Assembly: GCA_963663135.2 (NCBI GenBank)
Contig: CAXXRM010000004.1
Coordinates: 62,001-126,000, forward strand
Direction: 5' to 3'
Length of the DNA: 64,000 bases
Origin: Io17-Chloro-G2 sp963663135
GTDB taxonomy: Bacteria > Chloroflexota > Dehalococcoidia > Lucifugimonadales > UBA3495
Within the stretch, counting starts at the first letter, position 1; each line of letters starts with the position of its first letter. A model generated the notes under the pieces. That model saw only the letters and a program-made list of their open reading frames with translations. It had not been told where the DNA came from and ran no database searches. A program made the translations under genes and the position numbers. Positions 27,661 through 36,752 of this stretch are shown piece by piece.

Positions 27661-27885
27661 GGCTGTCCAACCGGCCACCGCAAGCGCAGCAGATGATGGT
27701 CCCAGTCCCGGAAATAACCCTGCTCCGGCCGCCGGACGTCCGCGGTTCGTCCCGGATATAGTCGGCCGGATCTAGCCGGGCGGCCTCTAACTTGCCCTGG
27801 TTTGGCATATGGGATACAGTCTACCCCGACGCAGGCTGCGGCGGTCTCGCTATGGGCGAAGATGGTGAACCTTGGTGGTCTTGGA

Positions 27886-28986
27886 ATGCAATCAACAACT
27901 CTCCTGATGGTAATCGACGGCCTGGACCCCGAATACCTAGCCGCTTCACCGGCGACTAATTTGGGTCAATTGGCCAAACACGGGTTCCGCGTCGATGGCT
28001 CGGCGGTTATGCCGACGGTGACCAACGTCAACAACGTCTCCCTGATTACCGGAAGTTATCCGGAGGCCCACGGTATCAATTCCAACTTCTGGCTGAACCG
28101 CAGTTCGGGCGAAGAAGTGTACACCGAGTCCGGGGAATTCATTGGTTGTGAAACGATGTTCCAGAGGGCCGCGCGACAAGGGGCGCGTACGTTGCTGGTC
28201 ACCGCCAAGGATAAACTGAGAACATTGCTGGGGGACGGAGCCACCCTGAGCGTTTCATCGGAATGCCCGCCCGGCTGGGTGGTAGAGGGAGTGGGCGAGC
28301 CGCCACCCATTTACTCGGTGGAAGTGAACCAGTGGGTGGTGGATGCCGCGCGATTCATTTTAAGCAACGAGGCCTATGACCTGGCCTACGTAACCACAAC
28401 CGATTACGCCATGCACACGTTCGCGCCGGAGGAGCCGGAATCTCAACGCCACATGGAGTTGTTGGACCAGGCGGTAGGCAAGCTGGTTGAAGCGTTGCCG
28501 AGTCCCCAGGTCTTGATTACGGCGGACCATGGCATGTCGGAAAAGAGCACGATGGTCCACTTGCCCCAGGCGCTGGCGGCCCATGGCATCGAGGCCAGAG
28601 CCGTTCCCATCATTAAGGACAGGTACACCGTACACCATTCCAACCTTGGCGGATGTATCTACCTTTACCTTTCCGAGGACCAAGTTGAGCCGGCCCTGGC
28701 AGTTCTGGCAGAGACCGATGGCGTGGATGAGGCCCTGGACCGAGAACAGGCCGCCGGTCGTTTCCACCTCATGCCGGACCGCATCGGAGACATCATGGTG
28801 ATGGCTGGTCCCCGCGTGGTTTTTGGAGACCCCCAGCAGGTGGACTTGCCCCCGCGCCTGAGGTCCCACGGCTCCCTCCATGAGTCAACCGTGCCGATAA
28901 TCGGCTGGGGCGGTTCGTTTCACGGGCATCAGTTTCGGGAGAACGTCGATTTGGGCCGATACGTGTTTCAGCACGTGCTGGCCTAG
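27886..28986 (+). CDS. Phosphonoacetate-hydrolase-like phosphodiesterase (alkaline phosphatase superfamily)
   Basis: This protein of about 366 residues belongs to the nucleotide pyrophosphatase/phosphodiesterase branch of the alkaline phosphatase superfamily. Metal and nucleophile regions are visible: MVIDGLDPEYL, PTVTNVNNVSLITGSYPEAHG (nucleophile Thr), VTTTDYAMH, ITADHGM and SFHGHQF. TNVNN, TAKDKLRTLLG, IIKDRYTVHHSNLGG and DHGM resemble phosphonoacetate hydrolases, which split phosphonoacetate to acetate and phosphate. The true start is uncertain; ATG 27886 gives the usual N-terminus, with 27802 and 27862 also open. The next gene is homoserine kinase. Confidence 0.8.
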   Translation: MQSTTLLMVIDGLDPEYLAASPATNLGQLAKHGFRVDGSAVMPTVTNVNNVSLITGSYPEAHGINSNFWLNRSSGEEVYTESGEFIGCETMFQRAARQGARTLLVTAKDKLRTLLGDGATLSVSSECPPGWVVEGVGEPPPIYSVEVNQWVVDAARFILSNEAYDLAYVTTTDYAMHTFAPEEPESQRHMELLDQAVGKLVEALPSPQVLITADHGMSEKSTMVHLPQALAAHGIEARAVPIIKDRYTVHHSNLGGCIYLYLSEDQVEPALAVLAETDGVDEALDREQAAGRFHLMPDRIGDIMVMAGPRVVFGDPQQVDLPPRLRSHGSLHESTVPIIGWGGSFHGHQFRENVDLGRYVFQHVLA

Positions 28987-29047
28987 GACAAATCGCAGGC
29001 TATTCTTCACGTATCAGACAAGGTCCGCACCGCTTTCCACACCTGAG

Positions 29048-29995
29048 ATGACTGACAACCGGATTACAGTACTGGCCCCCGCCACCACGGCTAACCTGGG
29101 CCCTGGATTTGACTGCCTGGGCATGGCGTTGGACATTTGGAACCGCCTGGAAGTGGTCGTTGACGACGCCGAATCGACCACGGGGCCGGCCGCTTCCGGG
29201 GACGCTGCTGCTGATGTTGAAGTCATCGGGGAAGGAGCCGGGGAGCTGAGTGCCCGTCGGGATAACCTGGTTTACCAGGCCATGGGGTTTTTGTTCCACG
29301 AAGCCGGGGAAGACATGCCGCCGGTGCGGCTCAGATGCCACAACGAAATTCCATTGAAACGGGGACTGGGCAGCAGCGCTGCCGCCATTGCCGGCGGGTT
29401 GGCGGCGGCCAATGCTCTGGCCTCAACCCACTTCTCCAGTAATGAACTCCTGGAAATGGCGGTAACCATCGAAGGGCACCCCGACAACGTGGCAGCGGCA
29501 GTGTTGGGCGGGCTCCAATTGGTGGTGGCGGATGGCAACCGGATTCAAACGGCGCAGATCAACGTTCCGCCGGAGATCCACGCTGTTTTGTTCGTTCCTT
29601 CCGTGAGAATCGCTACCTCCGACGCCCGGGAGGTCCTGCCCGAAACGGTGACGCGGGCGGATGCGGTTTTCAACATGAGCCGGACCGCCCTGCTGGTGGC
29701 CGGAATGGCCGGCAATCATCCCGAATACCTGGCGGAAGCCACCAGGGACAGTCTGCACCAACCCTATCGCCAGCCGCTTTTTCCGGCAATGAAGTTGCTT
29801 TTCCAGGCGGCCCTGGATGCGGGTGCCCTGGGCGTGTTTCTGTCCGGGAGCGGCTCGACGGTGCTGGCGCTCACCCAGGGCCGGGAGATGACGGTGGCCT
29901 ATGAAATGGCCGAGGCAGCCAAGCAGGCGGGCGTAGAGGGCCGGGTCAGGGTGACCCTGCCGACTCTTCAGGGCGCCCGTGTAATCAATGACTAG
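29048..29995 (+). CDS. thrB: Homoserine kinase
   Basis: ThrB phosphorylates homoserine on the way to threonine. The protein is a 315-residue GHMP kinase. The N-terminus ITVLAPATTANLGPGFDCLG and the phosphate loop RGLGSSAAAIAGG (about residue 104) are characteristic, as is the late FLSGSGSTVLAL. It lies directly before the aspartate kinase lysC, so two steps of the aspartate-family pathway are co-encoded. Confidence 0.95.
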   Translation: MTDNRITVLAPATTANLGPGFDCLGMALDIWNRLEVVVDDAESTTGPAASGDAAADVEVIGEGAGELSARRDNLVYQAMGFLFHEAGEDMPPVRLRCHNEIPLKRGLGSSAAAIAGGLAAANALASTHFSSNELLEMAVTIEGHPDNVAAAVLGGLQLVVADGNRIQTAQINVPPEIHAVLFVPSVRIATSDAREVLPETVTRADAVFNMSRTALLVAGMAGNHPEYLAEATRDSLHQPYRQPLFPAMKLLFQAALDAGALGVFLSGSGSTVLALTQGREMTVAYEMAEAAKQAGVEGRVRVTLPTLQGARVIND

Positions 29996-30034
29996 CAAGG
30001 ACCGGGACGTAAAACCCGATATGGAATCCGATTG

Positions 30035-31297
30035 ATGGCGCTGGTTGTTCAAAAATACGGAGGATCGTCGGTTGCCGACGCCCAAAAGATACTGGGCGTG
30101 GCGCAGCGCATCGCGCGAGCCAAAGAGTCGGGCCAGGATATAGTGGCAGTGGTTTCGGCCATGGGCGACGATACCGACAAACTGCTTCTATTGGCCCAAA
30201 CCGTGTCCACTGCCCCCGACGCCAGGGAACTGGACCTCCTGCTTTCCACCGGCGAGTTGGTCTCTTGCACTCTGCTGACCATGGCGTTGCGGGGCATGGG
30301 ACTCCCGGCGGTCAGTCTCAGCGGCTTTCAGGCTGGCATACACACCGATACCATGTACGGCCGGGCGAGAATCCACCGCATCGATCCAAGCCGTATAGAA
30401 CATGAACTGCATAAGGGCCGTCTCCCGGTGGTGGCGGGCTTCCAGGGCATAACCGAGGAGCAGGACGTTACTACGTTGGGCCGGGGCGGGTCCGACACCA
30501 CCGCGGTGGCTTTGGCCGCGGCCCTGGGAGCGTACCGGTGCGAAATATATACCGACGTGGACGGCATCTTTTCCGCCGACCCGCGGGTTGCGCCCCTGGC
30601 GAGGAAGCTGGATAAGATCAGCTATGAAGAAATGCTGGAAATGGCTTCCTACGGGGCCAAGATGCACCCCCGGTCAATCGAGTTGGGCGCGGCCTACAAG
30701 GTGCCCATCTACGTGGCCTCAACTTTCGGGAACGCCACGGGAACGCTCATTCACGACAAACCCGAATCAACGTCGGTGAACGATATGTCTCACAATTTGT
30801 CTATGGAAGATCGGATCAGGGCGACGGGTATCGTCGGCAACGGCAACGTAGCCAAAATCACCGTGCGGGCGTTGCCGGACCGTCCCGGCATTGCCGCCGC
30901 TCTGTTCGAACCACTGGCCCGGGTGGGTATCAGCGTGGATACCATTGTCCAGAACACCAGCCTGGAACGGACCACTGACATCAGCTTCACGGTCTCCCGC
31001 ACAGATTTGCCGGCCGCCGTGCAGGAGGTCCAACAGGTCTTGCCTCAGCTCGGAGCCGAGACGGTCATCAGCGACTCCAACCTGGGGTCGGTGAGTGTCA
31101 TTGGTTCCGGTATGCAGAACAACCCCGGATTCGCCGCTAGAATGTTCCGCATTCTGGCTGACGGCAATGTCAATATCGACATGATCACCACGTCGGAGAT
31201 CAGGATTTCCTGCATAATCAACGAAAGCCAGGTGGGTGAGGCGGTCCGTTTGCTCCACAAGGGGTTTGAATTGGACGGGGACCCGGAAACGGCATGA
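30035..31297 (+). CDS. lysC: Aspartate kinase
   Basis: LysC phosphorylates aspartate as the first step to lysine, methionine and threonine. The protein is about 420 residues. VVQKYGGSSVAD at the N-terminus, the FQGITEEQDVTTLGRGGSDTTA loop and YTDVDGIFSADPR mark the kinase. Two C-terminal ACT domains (VSVIGSGMQNNPG is a hallmark) provide allosteric control. It lies 36-39 bp after thrB and is probably co-transcribed. A second in-frame start at TTG 30032 is possible. Confidence 0.96.
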   Translation: MALVVQKYGGSSVADAQKILGVAQRIARAKESGQDIVAVVSAMGDDTDKLLLLAQTVSTAPDARELDLLLSTGELVSCTLLTMALRGMGLPAVSLSGFQAGIHTDTMYGRARIHRIDPSRIEHELHKGRLPVVAGFQGITEEQDVTTLGRGGSDTTAVALAAALGAYRCEIYTDVDGIFSADPRVAPLARKLDKISYEEMLEMASYGAKMHPRSIELGAAYKVPIYVASTFGNATGTLIHDKPESTSVNDMSHNLSMEDRIRATGIVGNGNVAKITVRALPDRPGIAAALFEPLARVGISVDTIVQNTSLERTTDISFTVSRTDLPAAVQEVQQVLPQLGAETVISDSNLGSVSVIGSGMQNNPGFAARMFRILADGNVNIDMITTSEIRISCIINESQVGEAVRLLHKGFELDGDPETA

Positions 31298-31326
31298 GCC
31301 GCTCATTCTGGTAAGAGGGAAGCACC

Positions 31327-32064
31327 TTGGCTCGGCCCTTCCTTTCAGTGGTGATACCGACCTACAACGAAGAAAGCCGCATACAGCTTACGCTGGACCG
31401 GATCACCCGGTATTTGGCGACTCGGGAGTACCAGTGGGAAGTGGTCGTGAGCGACGACGGTTCCACCGATGGGACCTCCCGGTTAGTGGAAAAAGTTGCG
31501 GCGACCAATCCTAACGTCAAGATGCTGCGTCTGGTGCATCGGGGTAAGGGCTGGGCCGTCAAAAACGGTATTCTGGCTGCTTCCGGCGAGTATCGGCTGT
31601 TTTGCGACGCCGATCTTGCGGTGCCGATAGAGCAGGTGGAGCGCCTTCTTCCCCCCAGGCTGCAGGGCGTGGACGTAGCGGTGGGCTCCAGGGAACAACC
31701 CGAGTCCTTCCGCATCGGTGAACCGGGGACGCGCCGCTTGATGGGCCGGTTATTCAACTGGCTGGTCCGAGCGGTTGCCCTGCCCGGCCTCAACGACACC
31801 CAATGCGGCTTCAAGTGCTTCAGGGCCGATATAGTTCCCCTGCTGTTCCAGAGGCAGCATCTGGACGGGTTTACCTTCGATACCGAGTTGCTGTTCCTGG
31901 CCAGGAAGATGGGTCTCACGATCCAAGAAATAGGCGTCGAGTGGTACTACGGGGACGGCAGCAAAGTCCGCCCGATCAAGGATTCCCTGGCCATGACCCG
32001 GGACCTGTTCAAGATTCGCCGGTTACATTTCAGAGGATCTTATTCCCGGGAATACCCGCAATAA
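31327..32064 (+). CDS. Family 2 glycosyltransferase, dolichyl-phosphate glucosyltransferase-like
   Basis: This 245-residue GT-A glycosyltransferase has SVVIPTYNEESRI at the N-terminus, VVSDDGSTDGT, a lipid-phosphate type DADLAVP motif replacing plain DxD, and DTQCGFKCFRADI. These match enzymes transferring sugar from NDP-sugar to polyprenyl phosphate. There is no membrane anchor. The TTG start is preceded by GAGGGAA. It follows lysC by 29 bp, perhaps read through. Confidence 0.87.
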   Translation: MARPFLSVVIPTYNEESRIQLTLDRITRYLATREYQWEVVVSDDGSTDGTSRLVEKVAATNPNVKMLRLVHRGKGWAVKNGILAASGEYRLFCDADLAVPIEQVERLLPPRLQGVDVAVGSREQPESFRIGEPGTRRLMGRLFNWLVRAVALPGLNDTQCGFKCFRADIVPLLFQRQHLDGFTFDTELLFLARKMGLTIQEIGVEWYYGDGSKVRPIKDSLAMTRDLFKIRRLHFRGSYSREYPQ

Positions 32065-32450
32065 CCGCCAGTGGGAATTATTACCCCGGAAATGGCTCTA
32101 AAATGCCAGCAAAACGTATTGACCGCCAGTTTGCTTTTGTTGTAATTACTATTGGTCAATTTAGCAATCATGTTGCACTGGTAAACAGACTGCGGTCTAA
32201 GCTCAACGAAAAGTGAGCAAGCTCCCGGTCGGTTCCAGCGCCGAGCAGTAAGAATAGCCAACGTTTCATTGGCAAAAAGCGATCCCTTGAGGACTGGAGG
32301 GAGGAGGAAGTGTTGGGGCCCGAGCGCCACTGCGCCGCGGAATTGAACTTTCCGCGGACCCGCCGGTCGACGCGGCAGTGTTCAGTGTTCGTTCTTTCAT
32401 CACCTTGCATAAAGCGACGCCGTAGATAGGCGCGCATTTGGAGTTTTCAA
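32065..32450 (+). other. 386-bp leader/gap with possible promoter
   Basis: TTGACC (32119-32124) and TAATTA (32143-32148) with an 18-base spacer form a plausible promoter. This would give a long leader of about 300 bases before 32451. No known riboswitch or gene is recognised in it. Confidence 0.3.
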
Positions 32451-33290
32451 ATGATGGATAGTCAAGTGAACGATAACCAAACCCTTGTTGGGGACAAGCA
32501 CGGGGACAGGAAACAGGCAATGTCTGCAAACTCTTCCAGGCTAGAGCGCAATCTCTCCCGTGAAGCCGTTGCTTTAGCGCTGCGGGGAGAATGGGAACGA
32601 GCCACCGAGGTAAACCGCGCAATCCTCGAGCTGTTTGAGGATGACGTGCCGGCTATGAACCGGCTGGGCAAGGCCTTGATGGAACTGGGCGATTACGCCG
32701 AGGCGAAGGAGGTCTTCGACCGGGTTGTGTGCATCGCTCCCTACAACAACATAGCCAGGAAAAACTCCGTCCGCTTGGACCGTTTGGTAGCGACCCCGGT
32801 TGCTGCCAAACAGGTGCGCAAAGGCGGCGCCGCTCCCCAGCTTTTCCTGGAGGAAAGTGGCAAATCCGGCATCACGCTGCTGCGGAAACAGGCCCAAGGC
32901 CAGGTCACTGCGCGGATCACCCCGAGCGACCCTGCCGACCTGGTGGTGGAGCAGGATTCCATCAAGGTCTACACCCGCCAGAACGAGTACCTGGGGCAGA
33001 TTGAGCCCAAGCTGGCTCGACGGCTCATCAGGCTGATGTGCGGCGGCAATGCCTACGACGCCGCAATCCTGGGGAACAACGACCAGGGCATCTCGATTAT
33101 CGTCCGGGAAACCCACCGTGCCCGCGCCCTCAACGACGTGTCCTCCTTCCCCACCAGAATCAAGGAGCGGCGCCGCGTCTACCTGGACGACACTCTGGCC
33201 AGGTACAACGGCGACGACAACTTCGAAGACGACGACAGCCCGGCCATTGATGAGGAAGCCATGTCCACGGATTGGAATGACGGGGAGTAA
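32451..33290 (+). CDS. TPR protein with HIRAN-like C-terminal domain
   Basis: This 279-residue protein starts with tetratricopeptide-like helices (ALRGEWERATEVNRAILELF, AMNRLGKALMELGDYAEAKEVFDRVV). Then comes a beta-rich region, about residues 150-230: DSIKVYTRQNEYLGQIEPKLARRLIRLM, then NAYDAAILG. That part resembles HIRAN domains, which bind DNA ends or stalled forks; this is an inference from pattern only. The C-terminus is very acidic (DDNFEDDDSPA). GGAG lies 7 bases before ATG. No partner gene is evident; it converges with crcB. Confidence 0.7.
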   Translation: MMDSQVNDNQTLVGDKHGDRKQAMSANSSRLERNLSREAVALALRGEWERATEVNRAILELFEDDVPAMNRLGKALMELGDYAEAKEVFDRVVCIAPYNNIARKNSVRLDRLVATPVAAKQVRKGGAAPQLFLEESGKSGITLLRKQAQGQVTARITPSDPADLVVEQDSIKVYTRQNEYLGQIEPKLARRLIRLMCGGNAYDAAILGNNDQGISIIVRETHRARALNDVSSFPTRIKERRRVYLDDTLARYNGDDNFEDDDSPAIDEEAMSTDWNDGE

Positions 33291-33510
33291 CCACCGGCCT
33301 TAACGGCCCCAACCCGCCCTCTGAGTCATAGCCCCTGATTCCCACATCCGAAGGAATTACGGTCTATCTGTACGCGTTACCCCGGCCCAAGAGCTGGTAT
33401 CCTGGGAGTTATTGCAACGGATGGCTTGGGAGGCAGGCCTTGGCTCCTCGCTTTTCTCGGTCGACTACAGTATGGAATTGGCGCGTGACGGCGAACGAGG
33501 AGCGGGTTTG

Positions 33511-33882
33511 TTAGATTGCTCGGGCCAGGAGAATGCCCGCGTAGGCTAAGGCCAGTCCCAGGATGACGTTGGCCGCCAGGCTGCCAACCGCGGCGACGGG
33601 TGAACTGGTTTCCAGGAGTTGGACGGTTTGGTAGCTGAGGGTGGAAAAAGTGGTGAAACCGCCCAAGAGACCGACGGTCAGGAAGATGCGGACCTCGGTG
33701 GAGACGGGGACGCGGGTCAGCAGCAAGGTCATCAGGAATCCCAAGATAAAGGACCCGACCAGGTTCACCGCCAGAGTCCCCATCACGGTTTCCGGCCCGG
33801 CATAGGTGGCCGCTATCCGTTGCGCTCCGTATCGAAGGACTGAACCCAGTCCTCCGCCGACGGCCACCATCAACCAAGCCAC
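33511..33882 (-). CDS. crcB: Fluoride ion channel CrcB/Fluc
   Basis: This 123-residue membrane protein exports fluoride. The four transmembrane helices and family motifs are present: GGGLGSVLRYG, GTLAVNLVGSFILG and LLGGFTTFSTLSYQT with the Phe-box and central sodium site. The protein works as a dual-topology dimer. No fluoride riboswitch is seen in the short upstream gap, which instead holds tandem 16-bp repeats. Confidence 0.94.
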   Translation of the reverse strand: MAWLMVAVGGGLGSVLRYGAQRIAATYAGPETVMGTLAVNLVGSFILGFLMTLLLTRVPVSTEVRIFLTVGLLGGFTTFSTLSYQTVQLLETSSPVAAVGSLAANVILGLALAYAGILLARAI

Positions 33883-33913
33883 AGTCCAGCCTCCCGGACC
33901 GAGGAGCGTGGCT

Positions 33914-33970
33914 CATTGACCACGTCACCCATTAACCGCGTCAGCCATTAACCACGTCGCCCACTAACCA
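33914..33970 (+). repeat. Tandem repeat, 16-bp unit x 3.6
   Basis: Units CATTGACCACGTCACC, CATTAACCGCGTCAGC, CATTAACCACGTCGCC and a partial CACTAACCA run head to tail. They span the gap upstream of crcB and overlap the last codons of the SMP-30 gene. Three full units differ by only two to four bases. They are too short and spacer-less to be a CRISPR array. Confidence 0.85.
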
Positions 33971-34887
33971 TAGGAAGTTGCCCGGGCCGCCCCGTGGATC
34001 GTAGTGCCCGGTGTTTTCATCCGCATGGTATATACCGAGTTGCGGGCGGTGAAAAGCATCGTGCGGTTATCCGGGCCGCCCCAGGCGCAGTTGGCCGGAA
34101 TTTCCGGCAGCACGATGGTCCCCAGGTGGGCGCCAGAGGAATCAAATACCCAGCATCCACCGGCCCCGGTGGAGAAGACCCGGCCTTCGGCGTCGACTTT
34201 CATGCCATCGGGAACGCCGTCCCCGGCGGATGGCAGTTCAGCGAAGACCCGGTTGTTGGTGAGCGATCCGTCCGAAGCAACGTCGAAGGCACGGATGATC
34301 TGGTGGGGACAAACTTCCCCTCGAGCCTTCTCCTCAGCGCATTCATCATCCCTTCGGGTAATGGTTACGTATAGAATGCTTTCGTCCGGTGAGAACCCCA
34401 GGCCGTTGGGGTATTCGGTCTCTCGGGTTGCCGTGGTGACGGAACCGTCGGGAGAAACTCTATGGACGCCGAAAAAGTCCAGTTCCCGCTCTTCGGCCGG
34501 CAGGCGCCCGCCGGGATCCGTGAAGTAGAGGCTGCCATTGCTGTGGCAAACGATGTCGTTGGGCCGGTTGATGCGTTTGCCGCCCACCTGGCTGGCGATG
34601 GGGGTTATCCCGCCGCCGGGCTCCATCCGGGCAATCTGCCGGTTGTCCCCTTCGCACATCACCAAGCGGCCCTGGGCATCGAAAGTCAGGCCGTTGGAGC
34701 CGCCGCTGTTGTCGCGAAAGACTTCGGCCTGGCCGCCGGGAGTCAGGCGGTGGATGATGCTGGTGCGCACGTCCACAAACAACCAGTAGCCCTCAGGATG
34801 CCAAAGAGGGCCCTCGGTAAACACGAACCCGGTGGCCAACTGCTCGTTGGAGTTGGATTCAACAATCTGGTCCAAACTGTCGGGCAT
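33964..34887 (-). CDS. SMP-30/gluconolactonase-family beta-propeller hydrolase
   Basis: This 307-residue six-bladed propeller lactonase has EGPLWHPEGYWLFVDV with the metal Glu near residue 25. NGLTFDAQGRLVMCEGDNRQI, RPNDIVCHSNGSLYFTDPGG (metal Asn) and YPNGLGFSPDESILYV follow. Such enzymes hydrolyse sugar lactones or related esters. GGAGG precedes ATG. Its stop lies inside the tandem repeat. The upstream aminotransferase gene is in the same direction, 126 bp away. Confidence 0.9.
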   Translation of the reverse strand: MPDSLDQIVESNSNEQLATGFVFTEGPLWHPEGYWLFVDVRTSIIHRLTPGGQAEVFRDNSGGSNGLTFDAQGRLVMCEGDNRQIARMEPGGGITPIASQVGGKRINRPNDIVCHSNGSLYFTDPGGRLPAEERELDFFGVHRVSPDGSVTTATRETEYPNGLGFSPDESILYVTITRRDDECAEEKARGEVCPHQIIRAFDVASDGSLTNNRVFAELPSAGDGVPDGMKVDAEGRVFSTGAGGCWVFDSSGAHLGTIVLPEIPANCAWGGPDNRTMLFTARNSVYTMRMKTPGTTIHGAARATSYG

Positions 34888-34951
34888 AGCTCCCTCCTGC
34901 AGGTAAGCTGGTTAACCGTCCCGGTCGGCCTCGCGGCAACCGGGGCTCTGA

Positions 34952-34974
34952 GTACTCAATGGGTACTCAATAGG
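34952..34974 (+). repeat. 11-bp tandem direct repeat
   Basis: GTACTCAATGG is followed at once by GTACTCAATAGG, between the aminotransferase stop and the SMP-30 start. No known function. Confidence 0.6.
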
Positions 34975-35013
34975 GGGGCGGGAAACCGTCGCCTCTACGG
35001 CGCCGGTCCAGGC

Positions 35014-35931
35014 TTATTCCGGCATGTGGGCCAGGTACTGGGCGACGTAGTCCATCCCGGCAATGTCGGAGAACGCCCCCATCAACCTTTGCGTGATAGG
35101 GCCGGGGATTTCGCCGTCAGCCACCTGAGCCCCGTTTATCGAAGACACCGGGCAGATGCAAAGGCTGGTGGAGGTCAAGAACGCCTCGTCGGCCGTGTAG
35201 GCGTCGAACAGGTCGATGTCTTGCTCGGCAGTCGGAATGTCCAGCCCCGAAGCCAACCCCAAAACTGTGTTCCTGGTAATTCCCTCCAGGACGAATTGGC
35301 CCCTGGGGGTGCTCAACTGCCCGTCCTTGACCAGGAATATATTGGACCCCCGGCCTTCGGTGAGATTGCCGTTTTCGTCCAACAACACCGCCCAAGAGCC
35401 CGGCTCAACGCCCTGGGCTTCCAGGTCTCCCAACACCAGGTTCAAGTAATTATGGGTCTTGGCCCTGGGGCTCATGAACCTGGGCGGGGTCCGGGGTACC
35501 GAAGGAGTTCTGACCTTGGCGCCGTCGCGGTAGAGGGGAGCGCGGCTGGCAAACGGTATGGCGTGGCTTTCGATCAACACTGTGGCATGGTTGGCCTCTC
35601 CGGGCTGGGTAGACTCCACACCGCGGCTGATACGCTGCATCACCCACATATCCTGGTTGGGAGGCAGCAACGGGTAGTTGTGGGCCACCACCTCCAGGGA
35701 CCAATGCTCCATGGCCTCCGGATCTAGGCCCGGGTCGATTCTCAAATAACGGAGCGAATCGTACAACCGGTGGATGTGCTCCCGAAGCTTGAAGGGAGCG
35801 CCGTTGAAGGTTCGGGTGGCGTCGAAAACCGCGTCTCCGTAAAGATAACCCCGGTCCCGGATAGAAATCCCCACCTCGCTTTCCAGTTTGAGGTTGCCGT
35901 TAAAAAATACTACTGGGTTCTCAGTGGCCAT
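35014..35931 (-). CDS. ilvE: Branched-chain amino acid aminotransferase (class IV)
   Basis: This 305-residue fold-type IV PLP enzyme interconverts branched-chain amino and keto acids. The PLP lysine is Lys158 in SPRAKTHNYLNLVL, and LTEGRGSNIF (Glu192) supports the cofactor ring. The N-terminus reads VVFFNGNLKLESEVGISIRDRG, as in IlvE. D-amino acid transaminase or aminodeoxychorismate lyase are less likely given the length and the start. It lies 32 bp after the AhpD-like gene in the same direction. Confidence 0.9.
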   Translation of the reverse strand: MATENPVVFFNGNLKLESEVGISIRDRGYLYGDAVFDATRTFNGAPFKLREHIHRLYDSLRYLRIDPGLDPEAMEHWSLEVVAHNYPLLPPNQDMWVMQRISRGVESTQPGEANHATVLIESHAIPFASRAPLYRDGAKVRTPSVPRTPPRFMSPRAKTHNYLNLVLGDLEAQGVEPGSWAVLLDENGNLTEGRGSNIFLVKDGQLSTPRGQFVLEGITRNTVLGLASGLDIPTAEQDIDLFDAYTADEAFLTSTSLCICPVSSINGAQVADGEIPGPITQRLMGAFSDIAGMDYVAQYLAHMPE

Positions 35932-35963
35932 AGGTGCACCTCGTTTTGGCTTGGGGAGATAGA

Positions 35964-36269
35964 TTAGTCCCGGAATGCGTTGGCGCCGGTTACCAAGCCG
36001 GGCATGCCGCCCATAATAAAGGCCACTCCCACGGTCTCAGCGATTTCCGCCTCGCTCGCGCCAGCGGCTCGAGCCCGCTGAGCAATGCCGGCAACGCCGT
36101 CGGGATGGGCGAGAATCGCGTCGCATAGCATGGTCATAAGGATTTTGACTTTCAGAGGCAGGGCGCCTTCAGTCAAAACCGATTCCCGCACTTTGGAAAT
36201 ATCGGCAAACAGCGCCGGCGCGTTTTTCTCCAGGGCGGCTTGCCAAGGGGGCACCTGGGCTTGCGTCAT
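35964..36269 (-). CDS. Carboxymuconolactone decarboxylase/AhpD-family protein
   Basis: This small 101-residue protein of the CMD/AhpD fold keeps LCDAILAHPDGVAGIAQRARAAGASEAEIAETVGVAF, where CMD proteins have their active-site Cys-His region. It carries only one Cys there, so AhpD-type CxxC peroxidase chemistry is unlikely. GGAGG sits 8 bases before ATG. It is probably first in an operon with ilvE and the SMP-30 gene. Confidence 0.87.
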   Translation of the reverse strand: MTQAQVPPWQAALEKNAPALFADISKVRESVLTEGALPLKVKILMTMLCDAILAHPDGVAGIAQRARAAGASEAEIAETVGVAFIMGGMPGLVTGANAFRD

Positions 36270-36752
36270 GTTCTCGCCTCCTCTCTAATGGGAACGGAAT
36301 TTTGGCATCAGCGGTGAAGCGCCGCAGGCTGGAATGATACCAAGGAGGAGGGACGAGGGCAATTAACGGCCAACGGATGGCGACAGCATACCAAGCGTTA
36401 AGGGGAGACCTACCAGGCGCGGCCTAGAACGATGCACGAGGAAGCGTGTACCGAGCCAGAGAAATATGGTTTAGCTGGCCAAAGTCACCGCAATAGACTT
36501 ATATCCGGAGCGAAGACGCTGCCAGAACAGGATCCCACAGTCGCATGCGCCTTACAGGCCCTGATGGCCTACTTACTCTGGCGTAGCGACGGAACCAAGC
36601 GGATAGTGTTGCCGTCGGCATCCCGAAGAACACTCGGATGGAATTACCACCCGACCCTCTTAGAGCTGTGCCCGCTGCCTGGAGCCCCAGTTGCGCCTGG
36701 GCCGGTACCCGGCAGCGGGAATATGCCGAGGATTAATCGGAGGGGATTCCGG
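36270..36752 (+). other. 483-bp gap between CMD gene and DUF5679 gene
   Basis: It contains the promoter at 36334-36362. A longer forward frame (36432-36917) overlaps the DUF5679 gene antisense and looks non-coding. Nothing else is recognised. Confidence 0.4.
36334..36362 (-). promoter_or_regulatory. Candidate promoter for the CMD-ilvE-SMP30 operon
   Basis: On the reverse strand TTGCCC (36357-36362) and TATCAT (36334-36339) are 17 bases apart, about 65 bases before the start at 36269. Confidence 0.45.

Noticed and set aside
33883..33963. Fluoride riboswitch upstream of crcB
   Set aside because: The gap is short and filled with 16-bp tandem repeats; the riboswitch core was not recognisable.
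33914..33970. 16-bp repeats as a CRISPR array
   Set aside because: Units are directly adjacent with no spacers and no cas genes are nearby.
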